Source: Cladophialophora immunda
Lineage: Eukaryota > Ascomycota > Eurotiomycetes > Chaetothyriales > Herpotrichiellaceae
Length of the DNA: 64,000 bases
Reading direction: 5' to 3'
Assembly: GCF_000835495.1 (NCBI RefSeq)
Contig: NW_015622544.1
Span: forward strand, 1,950,855-2,014,854
Below the pieces are notes generated by a model. That model was not told the origin of the DNA, did not search any database, and saw nothing but the letters and a program-made list of their open reading frames with translations. Positions 1 through 10,246 of the stretch are shown here, one piece after another; position 1 is the first letter of the stretch; each line of letters begins with the position of its first letter. The position numbers and the translations under genes are program-made.

Positions 1-9
1 TGAACATAC

Positions 10-401
10 TAAATTGGTGAGACCAAAGTGCCAGCGCCCACCCCATAGCCATTCAGGAATCTTCCTACTTCAAACAACCAAAGTGCCGACCCAGCATCAA
101 GGACCTGTAACGCAGCCCCAAGCACGTACAGAGCGGCACTGAAGATCAAACATGCCTTCCGGCCGAAGCGAGAGCAGATAGGGATTCCGGTGGGCACCCC
201 AAAGAAGGCCCCAATGATCCACGAAGAGACAACAAGTGATTGAGCTCGCGCGAGTTCATTCGGTGGAAGGACATCGAGGCGGAAATGGCGAAGGAACGAG
301 GGCAATACCAACAGCCCTCCCACAAAGCCGACCGAGTAGCCAAACAAGGCGCCAGTGGAGGCTGCGACGGCAGCTGAAATGTAGAGGTTGAGCCTAGACA
401 T
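10..401 (-). CDS. MFS sugar/quinate-type transporter, N-terminal part (runs off left edge)
   Basis: This is the first 131 residues or so of a 12-helix major facilitator of the sugar porter family, which would import a sugar or related polyol or acid at the plasma membrane. The start chosen is the ATG at 401 (MSRLNLYISAA), directly before the first helix. An in-frame ATG at 482 would add 27 residues of no transporter character. TM1 carries the family motif GALFGYSVG, the loop between helices 2 and 3 carries CSRFGRKA (the RxGRK signature), and TM4 starts with GRFLNGYGVGAG. The apparent stop just after SPI is not real: the codon is split by a canonical GTATGT donor whose G is at position 9, giving SPIY, the expected P-x-Y motif. 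The rest lies outside the window. Substrate cannot be told from this part. Confidence 0.85.
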
Positions 402-1555
402 GTCCGGGACGTGTGATGGTGTGTCGTGGGCAGACTCAGTCGAGAAGAATGGAAGACTCCCACAGATATGGACGGCAAGCACCTATTTCAATACAATTCA
501 GACTTGCCTGGGGGTCAACCTACCTGAGGTAACACATTCCCAACCGTCGGATACTGAGTGCTGAAGACGGAGGAATACAGTTCGGGCTACACACGGCCAG
601 CAAGCTGTGAACGAATTGCACCACACCACCATCCATCTCGCCGGCGTCTTGCATGGAGAGACACGGAGGAAATCGAAAAGCTAGACGTAGTGGTTGCAGG
701 AGAAAAGCACCATTGTTGACATGGCGAGAATGGGCAGATCCCGGGTGGCGGAAGAATCATTTTCCGACAGAGGCAAGTGTCGGCGAATGTAGGCTATCGA
801 CCCGAACCTTGTTCCAACATCTGCATGTATTAGTACGAGGAACTCCGTATGAAGCACAATCACATATAAAGAGGATTCCTTGCTAAAGGGTACCACTGCG
901 CTCAAGGGTTGACAGAATATCCTTACGAACAAATACTATCATGCACATAACAATCGAACCGACCACACTTACCACCACAATGCCCTTTCCCCGTCAGGCT
1001 GTGCCGCTTATGCCGGTATTTGATTCTTCAATCTCTCCTCTCGGCCTTGTGGCGATCACTGGGCTTGTATTGTTCTCTCCAGTCGGGGAATCTACCAAAT
1101 GGGTCGCCATTTGTTCGAGTCTGTACTTCTGTCTGCCCACCGATGCCACTAGCCCAGCCCTGCTCTAATATTGAGGTGAGAAGCTTCAAATTCATCCTTT
1201 GCCCACTACGCCTACCTCCGATCTCAGCCCTTCGTAGATCGACCTCTCACTTGGCCTTCTCTCGGGCGCATACTCGTATGCCATGCGGTTGGTTGGCGTT
1301 CAGGGCCACGGCAACTCCGCCGCACTCCAAAAAATTTCTCCAAAAACATCAACATATGGTTACGATGGTATTAGACCCGAAGCAGTCTTAGTGTGGAAAC
1401 TGCAGCCACTCACGTTGAGACATTGTTTGGCTGCAAAACAGCTTTGGATTTCAACATCGCCCTTGGCATGACGGTTGCGGCCAAACACAGGTCCTCGTGG
1501 TCACAGTGCCTCAAGAGTCCAACTTTTCAAATGTTCTAAGCAACCAAAGGCCCAC
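402..1555. other. Intergenic, no supported gene
   Basis: Upstream region of the transporter. Open frames here are short and overlap on both strands. A possible 5'UTR intron of the transporter (GTAGGT at about 530 to ATAG at about 483, minus strand) can be seen, but the frame it would join is not the transporter frame. The frames at 941-1471 on the plus strand could hold upstream exons of the small gene at 1556, but I found no convincing junction. Confidence 0.5.
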
Positions 1556-1976
1556 ATGGACGAAGAAGCATTCACCAGGAAGATTCACAACTTTGAATTG
1601 CCAAAGTCCAGTTACGATGCTCGGAAAAGGCCCGCAAGAAGGCGTCCGAACACAGATCGAGTTCCATACGTGAGTCCTAACAAGAGCATTCACTTCTCGC
1701 CATTAAGATGCTAACTGGCCCCAGGAGTCGACACCCACTTCAACCCAGTACAGCAACCGTCCCCAACCCACCTTGCAGGGGGCAGATGCATATCCGTGCA
1801 CAATCTTCGTCTTCTGGGCTCTTTTTATTGTAGGGCCTTTGTTTGCCCTCATTTGCCTCGACCACAAGATCGCAAAGCTGTGCAGCATATGCTTGTTCAG
1901 CATCCTCTTTGCTTTATTTCTGCACCAATGGGTAAAATGTCCTACTGAACGTGTTCTCATGTGCACCATCGAGTAG
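1556..1976 (+). CDS. Probable small two-exon membrane protein, unknown function
   Basis: I do not recognise this protein. Two exons, 1556-1669 and 1725-1976, join in phase 0 across a textbook 55-base intron (donor GTGAGT, branch GCTAAC, acceptor CCCAG), giving 121 residues. The first half is polar and basic (starts MDEEAFTRKIHNFELPKSSY, then an RKRPARRRP patch). The second half has two hydrophobic stretches, around FVFWALFIVGPLFALICL and LCSICLFSILFALFL, separated by a short charged turn (DHKIAK). This suggests a helical hairpin with the basic tail on the cytosolic side. Five cysteines lie in or beside the membrane part. It is convergent with the SUN-domain gene, whose stop is about 300 bases away. 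Upstream exons are possible. Spliced coding frame and intron signals are seen; the gene itself is inference. Confidence 0.5.
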
Positions 1977-2277
1977 GTTTCAATCCCAGTGCAACATAAA
2001 TATATCGTTCTTACACAAGAATCTGGCAGGTATCTCCCCATTCTTCTGGGGCTTCTGTAGGGAGCTAGGTGGTGTTGGAACGAAGAAAGGTTGCATGTCG
2101 GGTGGGCGCATATCTCCCGACCGGTATAAGCTAGACTGAAGTGGGCTTGATTCCTTTGAGGACCGCCTTCGCGAGCCGCCCATTTGCCTCCAGAAATCAG
2201 GTCCGACTCGATTGAAGTCGGCGCGGAAGGAATTGGCTGGGGTGTGTCTGTTCCGCTATGTCGACTCAAAACTGTCC

Positions 2278-5010
2278 CTAGCTCTCTGGCAATTGCCACT
2301 TCAGATGTTTAGGGGGAGGCGTAGAATCCTCGACAAGGAGGATAGGAGGCTTTGTTTGTTTGTCATTGGATGAACCGAGAAGTACATTGTCAATGGAATC
2401 GTCAATCATCTCCGCATTAGGTTCTAAGTCACCAGGCAATTCGGCCCCTGTCAACACCGGTGGACTCGTACTAGGCCGTTCGATCAGGCTAGGGTCGAAC
2501 TGGGGATCTCCAAGTTTATTACTATCCTCTTTGTCGTCGCCGTCCGATGAAGGATCCCCGAAGCTAACAGGCGTGGGTGGCGAGTACAAATCAGTTGGAC
2601 TCAATGTGTTGTCAGCCGAGTCCTCCGAAGGGAAACGCCGGTGGCCTTTTAAAATGCCCAGACGCCTTCGCACTGCGTTCGCCGAGTCAGATCTCGAGAC
2701 TGGAGAGTTGTGTGAGGGTGTGTCAGGGCTGGAGACATTCAAGAATCGAGTACTCGGAGATCTGGACAAGACACTTTGTACCAGTGGCAGCTCCAGATAG
2801 CTGTTCAGATTGCCCTTGGAGAACAACACCAACCCAAGACAGATTAAGATGAGAATCAATTGCAGAAAAGACATTCGTTTCTGGAAGATGACTTCGTCGG
2901 CAAGGACGCCTAGCCGGGCATTGATGGCGAGATTTTCCTGTTGGTAGCGCTCGCGCTGCATCTCAAGCTCTATGACTGTGGACTGCCATAACTGGTCGTA
3001 TTGTTGGCGGAACTCTCTGAGCTCATTGAGGACCGTGGTATTTAGATGTTCGAGGAAAGAGGTTGTTTTGGCCAGCTGTCTTTGTTCCACTTTGTGGAAT
3101 GCATCTCGAAGGGCACGAGATTGATCTTCTATGTACTGAAGGGACAGTGAAGAATTTGATTCAAGCATTTGCAGACGTTTCTGAACAGACTTGAAAAAGG
3201 ATTCTTGCATCGTTGGAGCTGGATGAGAGGACTGCGTGGAGGACGCGGATACTTTCGAACTGTTGCTGGTAGGTGGGAAGGATGAAGCGTCGACAGCTGT
3301 CGAGTTGACAATGGAATCGGATTTGGACGTTGTAATTGAGCCGTCCATCGACGTCGATGTGACGTAATTTCCTCCAAAGGAACTGGAAACCAGTACATCG
3401 GTAGTAAGCTCTGTAGCTCCTGTATCAGACGATTGAGTGGCATCCTGTCGGTCAGGAGCATCGGATGTTGTACTAGCTTTGTCTCTCGTGATCCTACACG
3501 TGCTGAGCGTATCGTTGTTGTCGCCCAAGTCATTGAGCATTCGATACGAAAGCGCTGGAGAGGTTGACACTGCGAGTTGACCATCTTCGACCAGGGGATA
3601 TTGAGTATGATTGACGACAGGATCTCGCACTCCGGATGAATCAGATGCAGTCGTTGCGTCAGCAGTGTGGACGGAATCTCCCACAGCGTCGGTTTCGGTC
3701 AGAAGCTGCTCGGCCACTGCTTCCGGTAGAAGTCTATCCTCTTCTGAATTCCCGGCGCCTTCTTGCTCCGCTTTACCTTCATCCTCCATTTGGACTGATT
3801 CAAGATCGTGTTTGTACTCCTCCAGCATCGTCGTCCCATGAACTCTGACGAGGCTGACGGGGCAGTAGAACTCATTTCCATAATGGGTGAGGAACTCAAT
3901 GCGCAGATACCGCGCCCAGATGACCGGATTCTCAACCAAAAATGCTTGGACCTCACGGGTGTTTCGAGCTTCAAAAGTGCCTAGAGTCTTCCATTTGTCG
4001 ACTTTGACTGGGTACTTGTCAGATACGCTTACTCGAAAAGTATGGAAAGTCGAGCTGAAGAACTCAAAGTTTGCCAGCACAATAGTGTCGATCGATATAT
4101 CGTCACACAGCTCGAGAATCAAGAACTTGTTCTGAGCAGAGCACTCATTCAGCATGTAAGAGTCCTTGTTATTTCCCAGCACCGCAGAAGCGCTTTTGGC
4201 TTCGGGATTGGTCTTCAGAACGTTGGCCGCGCAGTCAAAAGAGGCATAATTGAACCGTTCCTTGCAAGTTGTGCCGGCATCTTTGCTCCTCACACCGGCT
4301 CTTGGGGCGCGCCCCGGTTCAATCTCGACAGAGGCGTCGCGTATCCCCTGCTGGGCTCTGGGCTGACCTTGGTTTGGGGGGTCAAGAGTATCAGAAACGA
4401 AACCGGAGAAATCCAAGTCTATTTCAGCGTCGTCCCCCAAAGAATCTAGAGAGTCTCGAAGAGATGCGACTCGTTTCCTCGGCTCTCGGCCCTCCATTCC
4501 AGAGCCCTTGCCAATGTGTTCAGACTGACCCGACTTCTTCAGATTCTCCCTCTTCCAGTCCTCGAAAGAGAGAAATTTCCCTTCTTCGAGAGGAGACTCT
4601 TCCTCGGTCTCATCGTGTCCTGTATCTGACGAAACAGTATGCACTTCGGTCTGGGAACCACCCGAAGCAGGCTGTTCTGGCCGCGTATGCACAGGTTGAA
4701 CCGAAGAGTTGAGGGTGGATGGTGAATGAACAGGAGACAGAACCGGTGGGGAAGAAGTCTCGTGGGAATGGTCAGTTGCCGAAGTCGTAGGGACCGCGAG
4801 ATCTAGACTGGGAGAGGCGGTGGTTTCGACAGTTGTGGAAGCGTTGTTCGTCTTCCGAGCAGACGCAAGACATTGCTGAGGGAGACTGTGAGTAATGTAG
4901 TTAACTGTGCGAAAAGGACAAGTGGAAGGTGTTAATGTCGTCGTGAATGGACTCGATGAACCCGCAACGAGGGCGACGAAGAGGAGTAAGACCGGCTCCG
5001 GAAATCGCAT
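2278..5010 (-). CDS. SLP1: SUN-domain ER/nuclear-envelope protein, Slp1/osteopotentia type
   Basis: A 910-residue intronless protein of the mid-SUN (Slp1, Sad1/UNC-like) family. In yeast, Slp1 works with Emp65 in the ER membrane to protect soluble proteins from degradation during folding. A signal peptide occupies about residues 1-20 (PVLLLFVALVAGSSS). A low-complexity Ser/Thr region follows, then the conserved motif KFLSFEDWKRENLKK near residue 145. The SUN domain spans about 248-397 (CKERFNYASFDCAANVL, DSYMLNECSA, then FYCPVSLVRVHGTTMLEEYK, with conserved Cys). A predicted coiled coil lies at about 600-700, and one transmembrane helix near 712-732 (LQLILILICLGLVLF) precedes a Ser/Pro-rich tail. 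The start is the only ATG giving the signal peptide. A Ser/Thr-rich luminal linker with many N-x-S/T sites fits glycosylation. The family is clear; the local partner is unknown. Confidence 0.93.
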   Translation of the reverse strand: MRFPEPVLLLFVALVAGSSSPFTTTLTPSTCPFRTVNYITHSLPQQCLASARKTNNASTTVETTASPSLDLAVPTTSATDHSHETSSPPVLSPVHSPSTLNSSVQPVHTRPEQPASGGSQTEVHTVSSDTGHDETEEESPLEEGKFLSFEDWKRENLKKSGQSEHIGKGSGMEGREPRKRVASLRDSLDSLGDDAEIDLDFSGFVSDTLDPPNQGQPRAQQGIRDASVEIEPGRAPRAGVRSKDAGTTCKERFNYASFDCAANVLKTNPEAKSASAVLGNNKDSYMLNECSAQNKFLILELCDDISIDTIVLANFEFFSSTFHTFRVSVSDKYPVKVDKWKTLGTFEARNTREVQAFLVENPVIWARYLRIEFLTHYGNEFYCPVSLVRVHGTTMLEEYKHDLESVQMEDEGKAEQEGAGNSEEDRLLPEAVAEQLLTETDAVGDSVHTADATTASDSSGVRDPVVNHTQYPLVEDGQLAVSTSPALSYRMLNDLGDNNDTLSTCRITRDKASTTSDAPDRQDATQSSDTGATELTTDVLVSSSFGGNYVTSTSMDGSITTSKSDSIVNSTAVDASSFPPTSNSSKVSASSTQSSHPAPTMQESFFKSVQKRLQMLESNSSLSLQYIEDQSRALRDAFHKVEQRQLAKTTSFLEHLNTTVLNELREFRQQYDQLWQSTVIELEMQRERYQQENLAINARLGVLADEVIFQKRMSFLQLILILICLGLVLFSKGNLNSYLELPLVQSVLSRSPSTRFLNVSSPDTPSHNSPVSRSDSANAVRRRLGILKGHRRFPSEDSADNTLSPTDLYSPPTPVSFGDPSSDGDDKEDSNKLGDPQFDPSLIERPSTSPPVLTGAELPGDLEPNAEMIDDSIDNVLLGSSNDKQTKPPILLVEDSTPPPKHLKWQLPES

Positions 5011-7098
5011 TTTCAGCGTTGTCCATTGGGAATCTCTCCTTGAGAGGCTGACCTCAAAAAATCATCTGTCACAGCTCATGACATCTCATCTTTACCAGCC
5101 ACGAGCACACCGCTTCGACAACTGTCCCAGTGAGAAAGTGGAAGTCGGTCTGTTGGCGACTCGCGAATGCGCTAAGGTGATTGAAACCCTTTTGGGTCAG
5201 GGATGCGATGCCGCCCTATGCTGCTTTGATGTTCGGCAGTACTTATGGGAGCACGTGAAGGTACCGTTAAAGCAGCCTGTGGCCGTCCACAAATTGGTCT
5301 ATCTCCACGTCCTCAACATGTTGATCGTCGTAGATGGCTTTATGTGATCTCGAGGTCCCGCCATCATTTAACTGTTGAGTACCGACTGACTGCCACGGAC
5401 AGCAGCCCGCATCGAGCTTCGCTTCGAGACTCGCTTCACGTTGCCCGCTCACTCACGAAATGACAGGCCTGACTTTCTCTCAGCTCTTCTGGCGAGCCGA
5501 AACATAGATCCAAGAAACTTGCTGAATCGAAACGACCGCCTAGACAGCGAGCTGCTGTCGAGGAGTTTTCTACCTACAGTCGATCCTCTGGAGTTCAACG
5601 CTGATGGAGCAGACAGGAGGTCACTCCGCGAAACCAAGACATAGTCGATCGCATATTTGTTTATTGAGTGCTGTCTCCTAGTTCTAGAACAATATCTCCA
5701 GTGCTTAGATCCATGCACCCATCTGGATGGAACCAATCATGAATGCAGAGCAGTCCCGGGCACAGTGAGTAGCACTCCCACGCAGCTTTACCTATGTGAC
5801 TGAACTTGCCGAATAGCTCCATGTGAGCACAAAACCTCCTGAAACACAACCAGTGGACGAAGGAGAGGTGCTGGGCCAGGAAGGGTTTGTGATGATCTCA
5901 GAGCAGCCTTTGCAGCAGCTGGAAAGCATGGCAAGACGTTGTTCGCCGCTCGAGGTGGAATGCACCTTCATAATGCGACGCGTCTTGGGATCTGAGCAAT
6001 CATTGCAAACGCCGTGTCCAGGGAAGAGGGCTCGTCGCCATGACAACAAGCAGTCCCGTGGCAGTCCCGGCCACTCTTTGTAAATGATCCTAGCAATGGG
6101 AGATCTTTCCCAAGCTCGATATCATTAGAAGGCCTTTTACCCTTTTAAACCCTGCTCCTATATTCGTTTTATGCAGGAGGCGGCCGAGGTTTTTCCGTGA
6201 CTCCGCTGGTGTCCGCCTGCTGAGGAGTCGAGCAATGTCTTGTTTCAGGTTGCATCAAATCCCAATACTGAGACTGCGTCTGTGTTGATCGACATGGATA
6301 CAGCGCTGTCGGAAGTTGACGAGATTACTGCCTTGGGCGCAGAAGACTAATGCCCCTTCCCCCTCCTCACACCCCTTTTGGACACCCAGACCATGATGTC
6401 GGCGGACTCCCTGACTCCGTGGCTTCAAGGGTGCTGAAATGATACTTTGTATCCACGAATTGAGCCGATACTCTTCCATTGCACTCTTCTTAGCCGATGC
6501 CTTGGGTTTGACATGATGATGAAGGTTGGCTGAAGCCGGCCGAACGGAACTTCAGGCACTTTTGAAGGGATCGAGAGAGCTGAGAGGTATCGCAAACGAA
6601 GGAGTTGAATGCTTGCCGCCAGATGAGCTTGAAGGGAAGAGGGAAGGTATCTTGCCTGCAACATGATCTTACAGATTCCTTAGTAGATAAGGATGGGCTT
6701 ACGCACGAATGGTTCAGTGAGATGTGAAATGGACCAGACGTTGGTATGCAAGCCGTCTGGTGAGCCAGAGAGATGGGAAGAGGGAGGAACGCAGCAGTCA
6801 AGGGAGAGGAACTGCTGACGGTCAGATTGGCACCGTGAAGCTGCGTTGTTCCAATGCCTCTTGCATGAAGAAGCCATGGATGATTTGAGGAAGTGGCTGG
6901 TCAGTGACGGGGAAGATGCAGACAACCAAAGGGGAGGCAGGCTCCGACCGATCTCTCACTTTCTCTTCATCTCTACCGCCCAAAGGTCTCTCCTCTGCCC
7001 AACAGCATCGTCTCTTCAAGAATTCCTCTTTCTTTTCGGGTACTCTGAACATCGAACTTGTCTCATCGATCTCGTGCCCTGTGGAGAGACTTCTCACG
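5011..7098. other. Divergent intergenic region with weak coding signals
   Basis: Lies between the SUN gene and the unknown gene at 7099. The clearest structure is a plus-strand open frame at about 5441-5764 that is broken by one TAG at 5642 and then continues across a plausible 52-base intron (GTGAGT at 5765, branch CTGAA, acceptor AATAG at 5816) into an open exon to 6083. The same stretch also has open minus-strand frames (5661-5849, 5792-6049), so strand and reality are undecided. No known domain is seen. The remainder, 6084-7098, holds no supported gene. Confidence 0.3.
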
Positions 7099-8035
7099 AT
7101 GACAGATATGATCCCGAGAGCCCGCGTGGCCCTCTCACTGCTCCACAACAACCCTTCTGCGTGGTTTCGTGATGCTACAATCGAGCCGAGAGACCGTGAG
7201 CTGATTGCTGCTGAGCCGGTGTCATTCCTTGACTACAGTGCACGCAGTTACCTGCGCAAGATCGTGAGTGTCGAAAGCCATTCGCCGTCCTCCCAGCAAC
7301 TGACTTTGGGTATCTAGTACCATATGAAAGCGGGCGAGAATTTCAAGATGGTACGTTGTTGGACCCACATCGCTCTAACGATTCACATTCCGATTCTCAC
7401 ATGAGAAACCCGCCACTTCCCCGTGCCCTAACGCAAGAGCTCTGGCTTACGTTTGCCAGACCAACTGGATGGTCGAGACCGACGACGAGTGTAAAGAGCT
7501 GGTTCGTTCCGCTGGAGCAAAGCTATATGGCTACGACAAAGGGCCAAGCCCATCCGTGCACTGGGCTTCCGTCACGGGTAAGTCCTCAAGACACTTAGCA
7601 GCACCGTTGAGATGATTCTGAGAACCCCAATAGTCAACGTCAACGTTTGGGGCGGCCCCCGTGCAGGCTTTGAATGGGGCTTCCTCTCAACGACACCTGA
7701 CAATATCCGAATCTTCAAGGGGCCGGCGCATTGTTGTCCGCTACATGCTTGCGAGGCTATGATACTGCGTAGCTGTTCCGCCAATACAGACACTCTCGGC
7801 CTCACGGAAGGCATTGGAGATCGCATGTGGGATATCCTGTGTATGAGGATGGGCCAGGACTATGACTGTAAGCATTCTCGAGGGTCCTCGAGTCCCTGCC
7901 ACTGACCTATTTTGTCAAGATCCCTGGGTGGTTGTCGCGGTGAAGGATGCTGGCCCACTCCCGGAGCTGGATTTCGATACCTGTGGCTGCCAGGACCCAT
8001 CTGCATGCGGGTGCATCATTGAACATGAAGAGTAA
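7099..8035 (+). CDS. Unrecognised five-exon protein with cysteine-rich C-terminus
   Basis: I do not recognise this family. Five exons join cleanly in frame: 7099-7263, 7318-7350, 7461 (or 7460) to 7577, 7634-7867 and 7920-8035. The introns have GTGAGT, GTACGT, GTAAGT and GTAAGC donors. The product has 221 residues. A longer start at the in-frame ATG at 6916 would add 61 residues without obvious character, so 7099 (MTDMIPRARVALSLL) is preferred. There is no signal peptide and no membrane helix. The middle holds VNVNVWGGPRAGFEWGF and ARSYLRKI. Cysteine and histidine clusters stand out, HCCPLHAC in exon 4 and CGCQDPSACGC at the end, and could bind metal. It sits between an ER protein gene and an NLR relic, a region that looks accessory. 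The exon chain is seen; any function would be a guess. Confidence 0.75.
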
Positions 8036-8591
8036 AGTAACGTCAACTGCGCTTACACAGCGGTGGCTGTATGAAGAGGTGGAATGATAGGTGCTAGCGG
8101 CCGCAGTGGACGTGTTGCCAAAGACTGTACAGGGAAGAGGGCTGATCCTGCTCAGCGCTACTCACTGGAGGAAATCGGCGAATGCCCTTAAGGCTAGGGT
8201 GACGCAGGGCACTGTATCAAGAATGAAGGGAATGCGCACAAGCGAAGGAATGGAGCCTGAAAATGGTGTATTCTCGAGTAAGCATCAATGTACAGGATCA
8301 CCGCCAGCATCTTGTAAAGGATGCGTTATTTCTTGCTCTTTCCTCACCCATTTTGCCGCTGAAAGTTGGTCGCCGAGCCGTGCTCTCCTTGGATCCAACT
8401 CTCTGACATTGAATCTTTCTTTTTCGAGGACCATTCGATTTGGCCTCCCACAGGGAGCTCTGTTTGCACGACCCAATCCCATCAAGGAAACGAAAGAGCT
8501 CGGCGACTCTGTCTTTGATCTTGTCCAGATCGCTGGAAGGCCCTGAGCTAAGGACCCGTTCTGAGACACACTGTCCCAGTAGTAACTCGAC
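8036..8591. other. Convergent intergenic region
   Basis: Between the stop of the unknown gene and the 3' end of the NLR relic. The open frames here (8091-8546 plus, 8285-8569 minus) overlap one another and show no domain or splice structure. Nothing supported. Confidence 0.5.
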
Positions 8592-10246
8592 CTATACTTT
8601 CTCCTTCAATGAATTCACGCTGCCCTTGGCGCCAGCTCCTACAAGCTCTTCGATGAGATCTGCATTCTCGAGCGCAGAACCAATATCCCAGACCTGCATT
8701 TCACGTAGCCAGTGCTCCCATGGAGTACAATTCCTACAAAGCTCATCCGTGAACGACTCGTTGGGATCGCACCCGGGCGAAAGGAGATAGCGAACCATGA
8801 GTGTTGAGAATGGAAGTTGCACATCCCAACAAGCTTTCAAGAGCGGCGCTGACATTGCGTGGTAGAGGAGAGGGAATCGTGGTGGAGAGGGGAGAGACTC
8901 ACCGGGGAGATTGTCCTGATGCTGTACCAACTCTACCATACCAGCTTCGACAGAACAGGCGCGGCCGGTGAAAGCCCTGAATTCGTCCCAATCTCTGACA
9001 TCAAAGGTCGACGTTGAGCTTTGCAGGGCAAATAGCCACGTGCTGAAGGAGCGACGCAATTTGGGCATGGTAAAATATCCTCCTGCAAGGCGGCTCATAA
9101 TCTTCCCCTGGACCCCGATTGACGAGAGTCGTACGCGCCTGCCGAAGAAAGCAAGATCTTTCAGATAGAGTCTTGTTGGGACTGGGGAGATACTTTTTAA
9201 CTTCAACTTCAGCATCATCAAGTAGAACGAGAGACACGTCAAAATCGCATTCTCATCGAACACGTCGTCCTGGGTCTGCCGCGCGCCGAGAGTAAAGGCT
9301 CCTGGGCTGCTCAGGAATTCATAGACAGGTCTATGAATGAATTCCACGTGTGAGTCCACAAGCCTGTCGTGGCAGGGCTCCTTGTCGCAAACGCGGTTGT
9401 TTGACGTCGGGAATCCGGGGCTGGGTGATTTCCAGAAGCCCGCAGGAATGGCTTCTCAATCGTCTTTCCAAAGTCTGCACTTTCCATACCTTGTCCTCGC
9501 CGGAGATATGTCCAAAGTCTTGTAGTTGAGCTACGTCCATTTCATGCGAGTCGACAAGCGCAAAGCCGAGAGTTGGAAAGCCTTGAGTGTTCGCATGTGC
9601 GTGATAAGCATATCTGACACGCAAGCATTTTGCCACCCGGGTCTGTACCTTGTTTCAATCTTGCTAGGCATGTGTTGGAACAAATCTTGAAGCTCTGGAG
9701 GCAGTTCATCGAGCCGACGGCGGAGGTCAGCAGTGCCATCACCGCTGTCGAGCCCTTCGCAAAGAGAGCGGCAGGCCAGTACGAGCCATAAGAACACTCC
9801 AGAAGACTTATCGACAAGGTCCCTGTAAGCTTGGGCATTTTAGCGTCGACATGTCTGGCCAGGGCCGCCTCACTCTCATCTTCTTGGTGCACATTCTCTT
9901 GTCCTTCCTCGTCGTCTTGGTCACTTGCTGCTGCTTTCCGCAAACCATAACGAGTCTGTAAGCATTCACCGTCGCTGAGAAGCAGCGCTATGCTCGCGAG
10001 AATTTCGCCGACAAGCTCATGATTATGTTCAAGGCGCCTGTCAGGTTGTGCGGGCTTCCGTGTAAGAAGTTGGATTCGCTCTGCTCACTGTAGCAAGAGT
10101 GCCCTCTGCAAATCCAGCTTCATGTTGAGCAAGTCATAATCGCGACCGAAAGACCGAGCTGCCGAGATATAGGATAGCAAGTCGACACAGTCTTTAAAAC
10201 AGCTGATCGGAGGCACAATGCTGACAAGGAGCCCAGCTACTTCCAT
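8592..10246 (-). pseudogene. Degraded HeLo-STAND (NLR-like) heterokaryon-incompatibility gene
   Basis: Remains of a fungal NLR. A HeLo domain starts at ATG 10246 (MEVAGLLVSIVPPISC, ARSFGRDYDLLNMKLDL, then SIALLLSDGECLQTRYGL). HeLo domains are cell-death or prion-linked effector domains. It is broken by an in-frame TGA at 10087-10085 where the family has Trp (LLLQ-W-AER). The central NACHT ATPase is missing. After about residue 110 the sequence goes straight to the region that normally follows NACHT: SSGVFLWLVLACRSL and RRRLDELPPELQDLF (about 9820-9690), then CGLLEITQP (about 9420) and VEFIHRPVYEFLSSP (9350), each in another frame, ending at 8592. At least three frameshifts plus the stop and the deletion make it non-functional as one protein. 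The last piece (9359-8592, 255 residues, ATG start) is open and could still be expressed. Domain names are from memory of the family. Confidence 0.75.
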
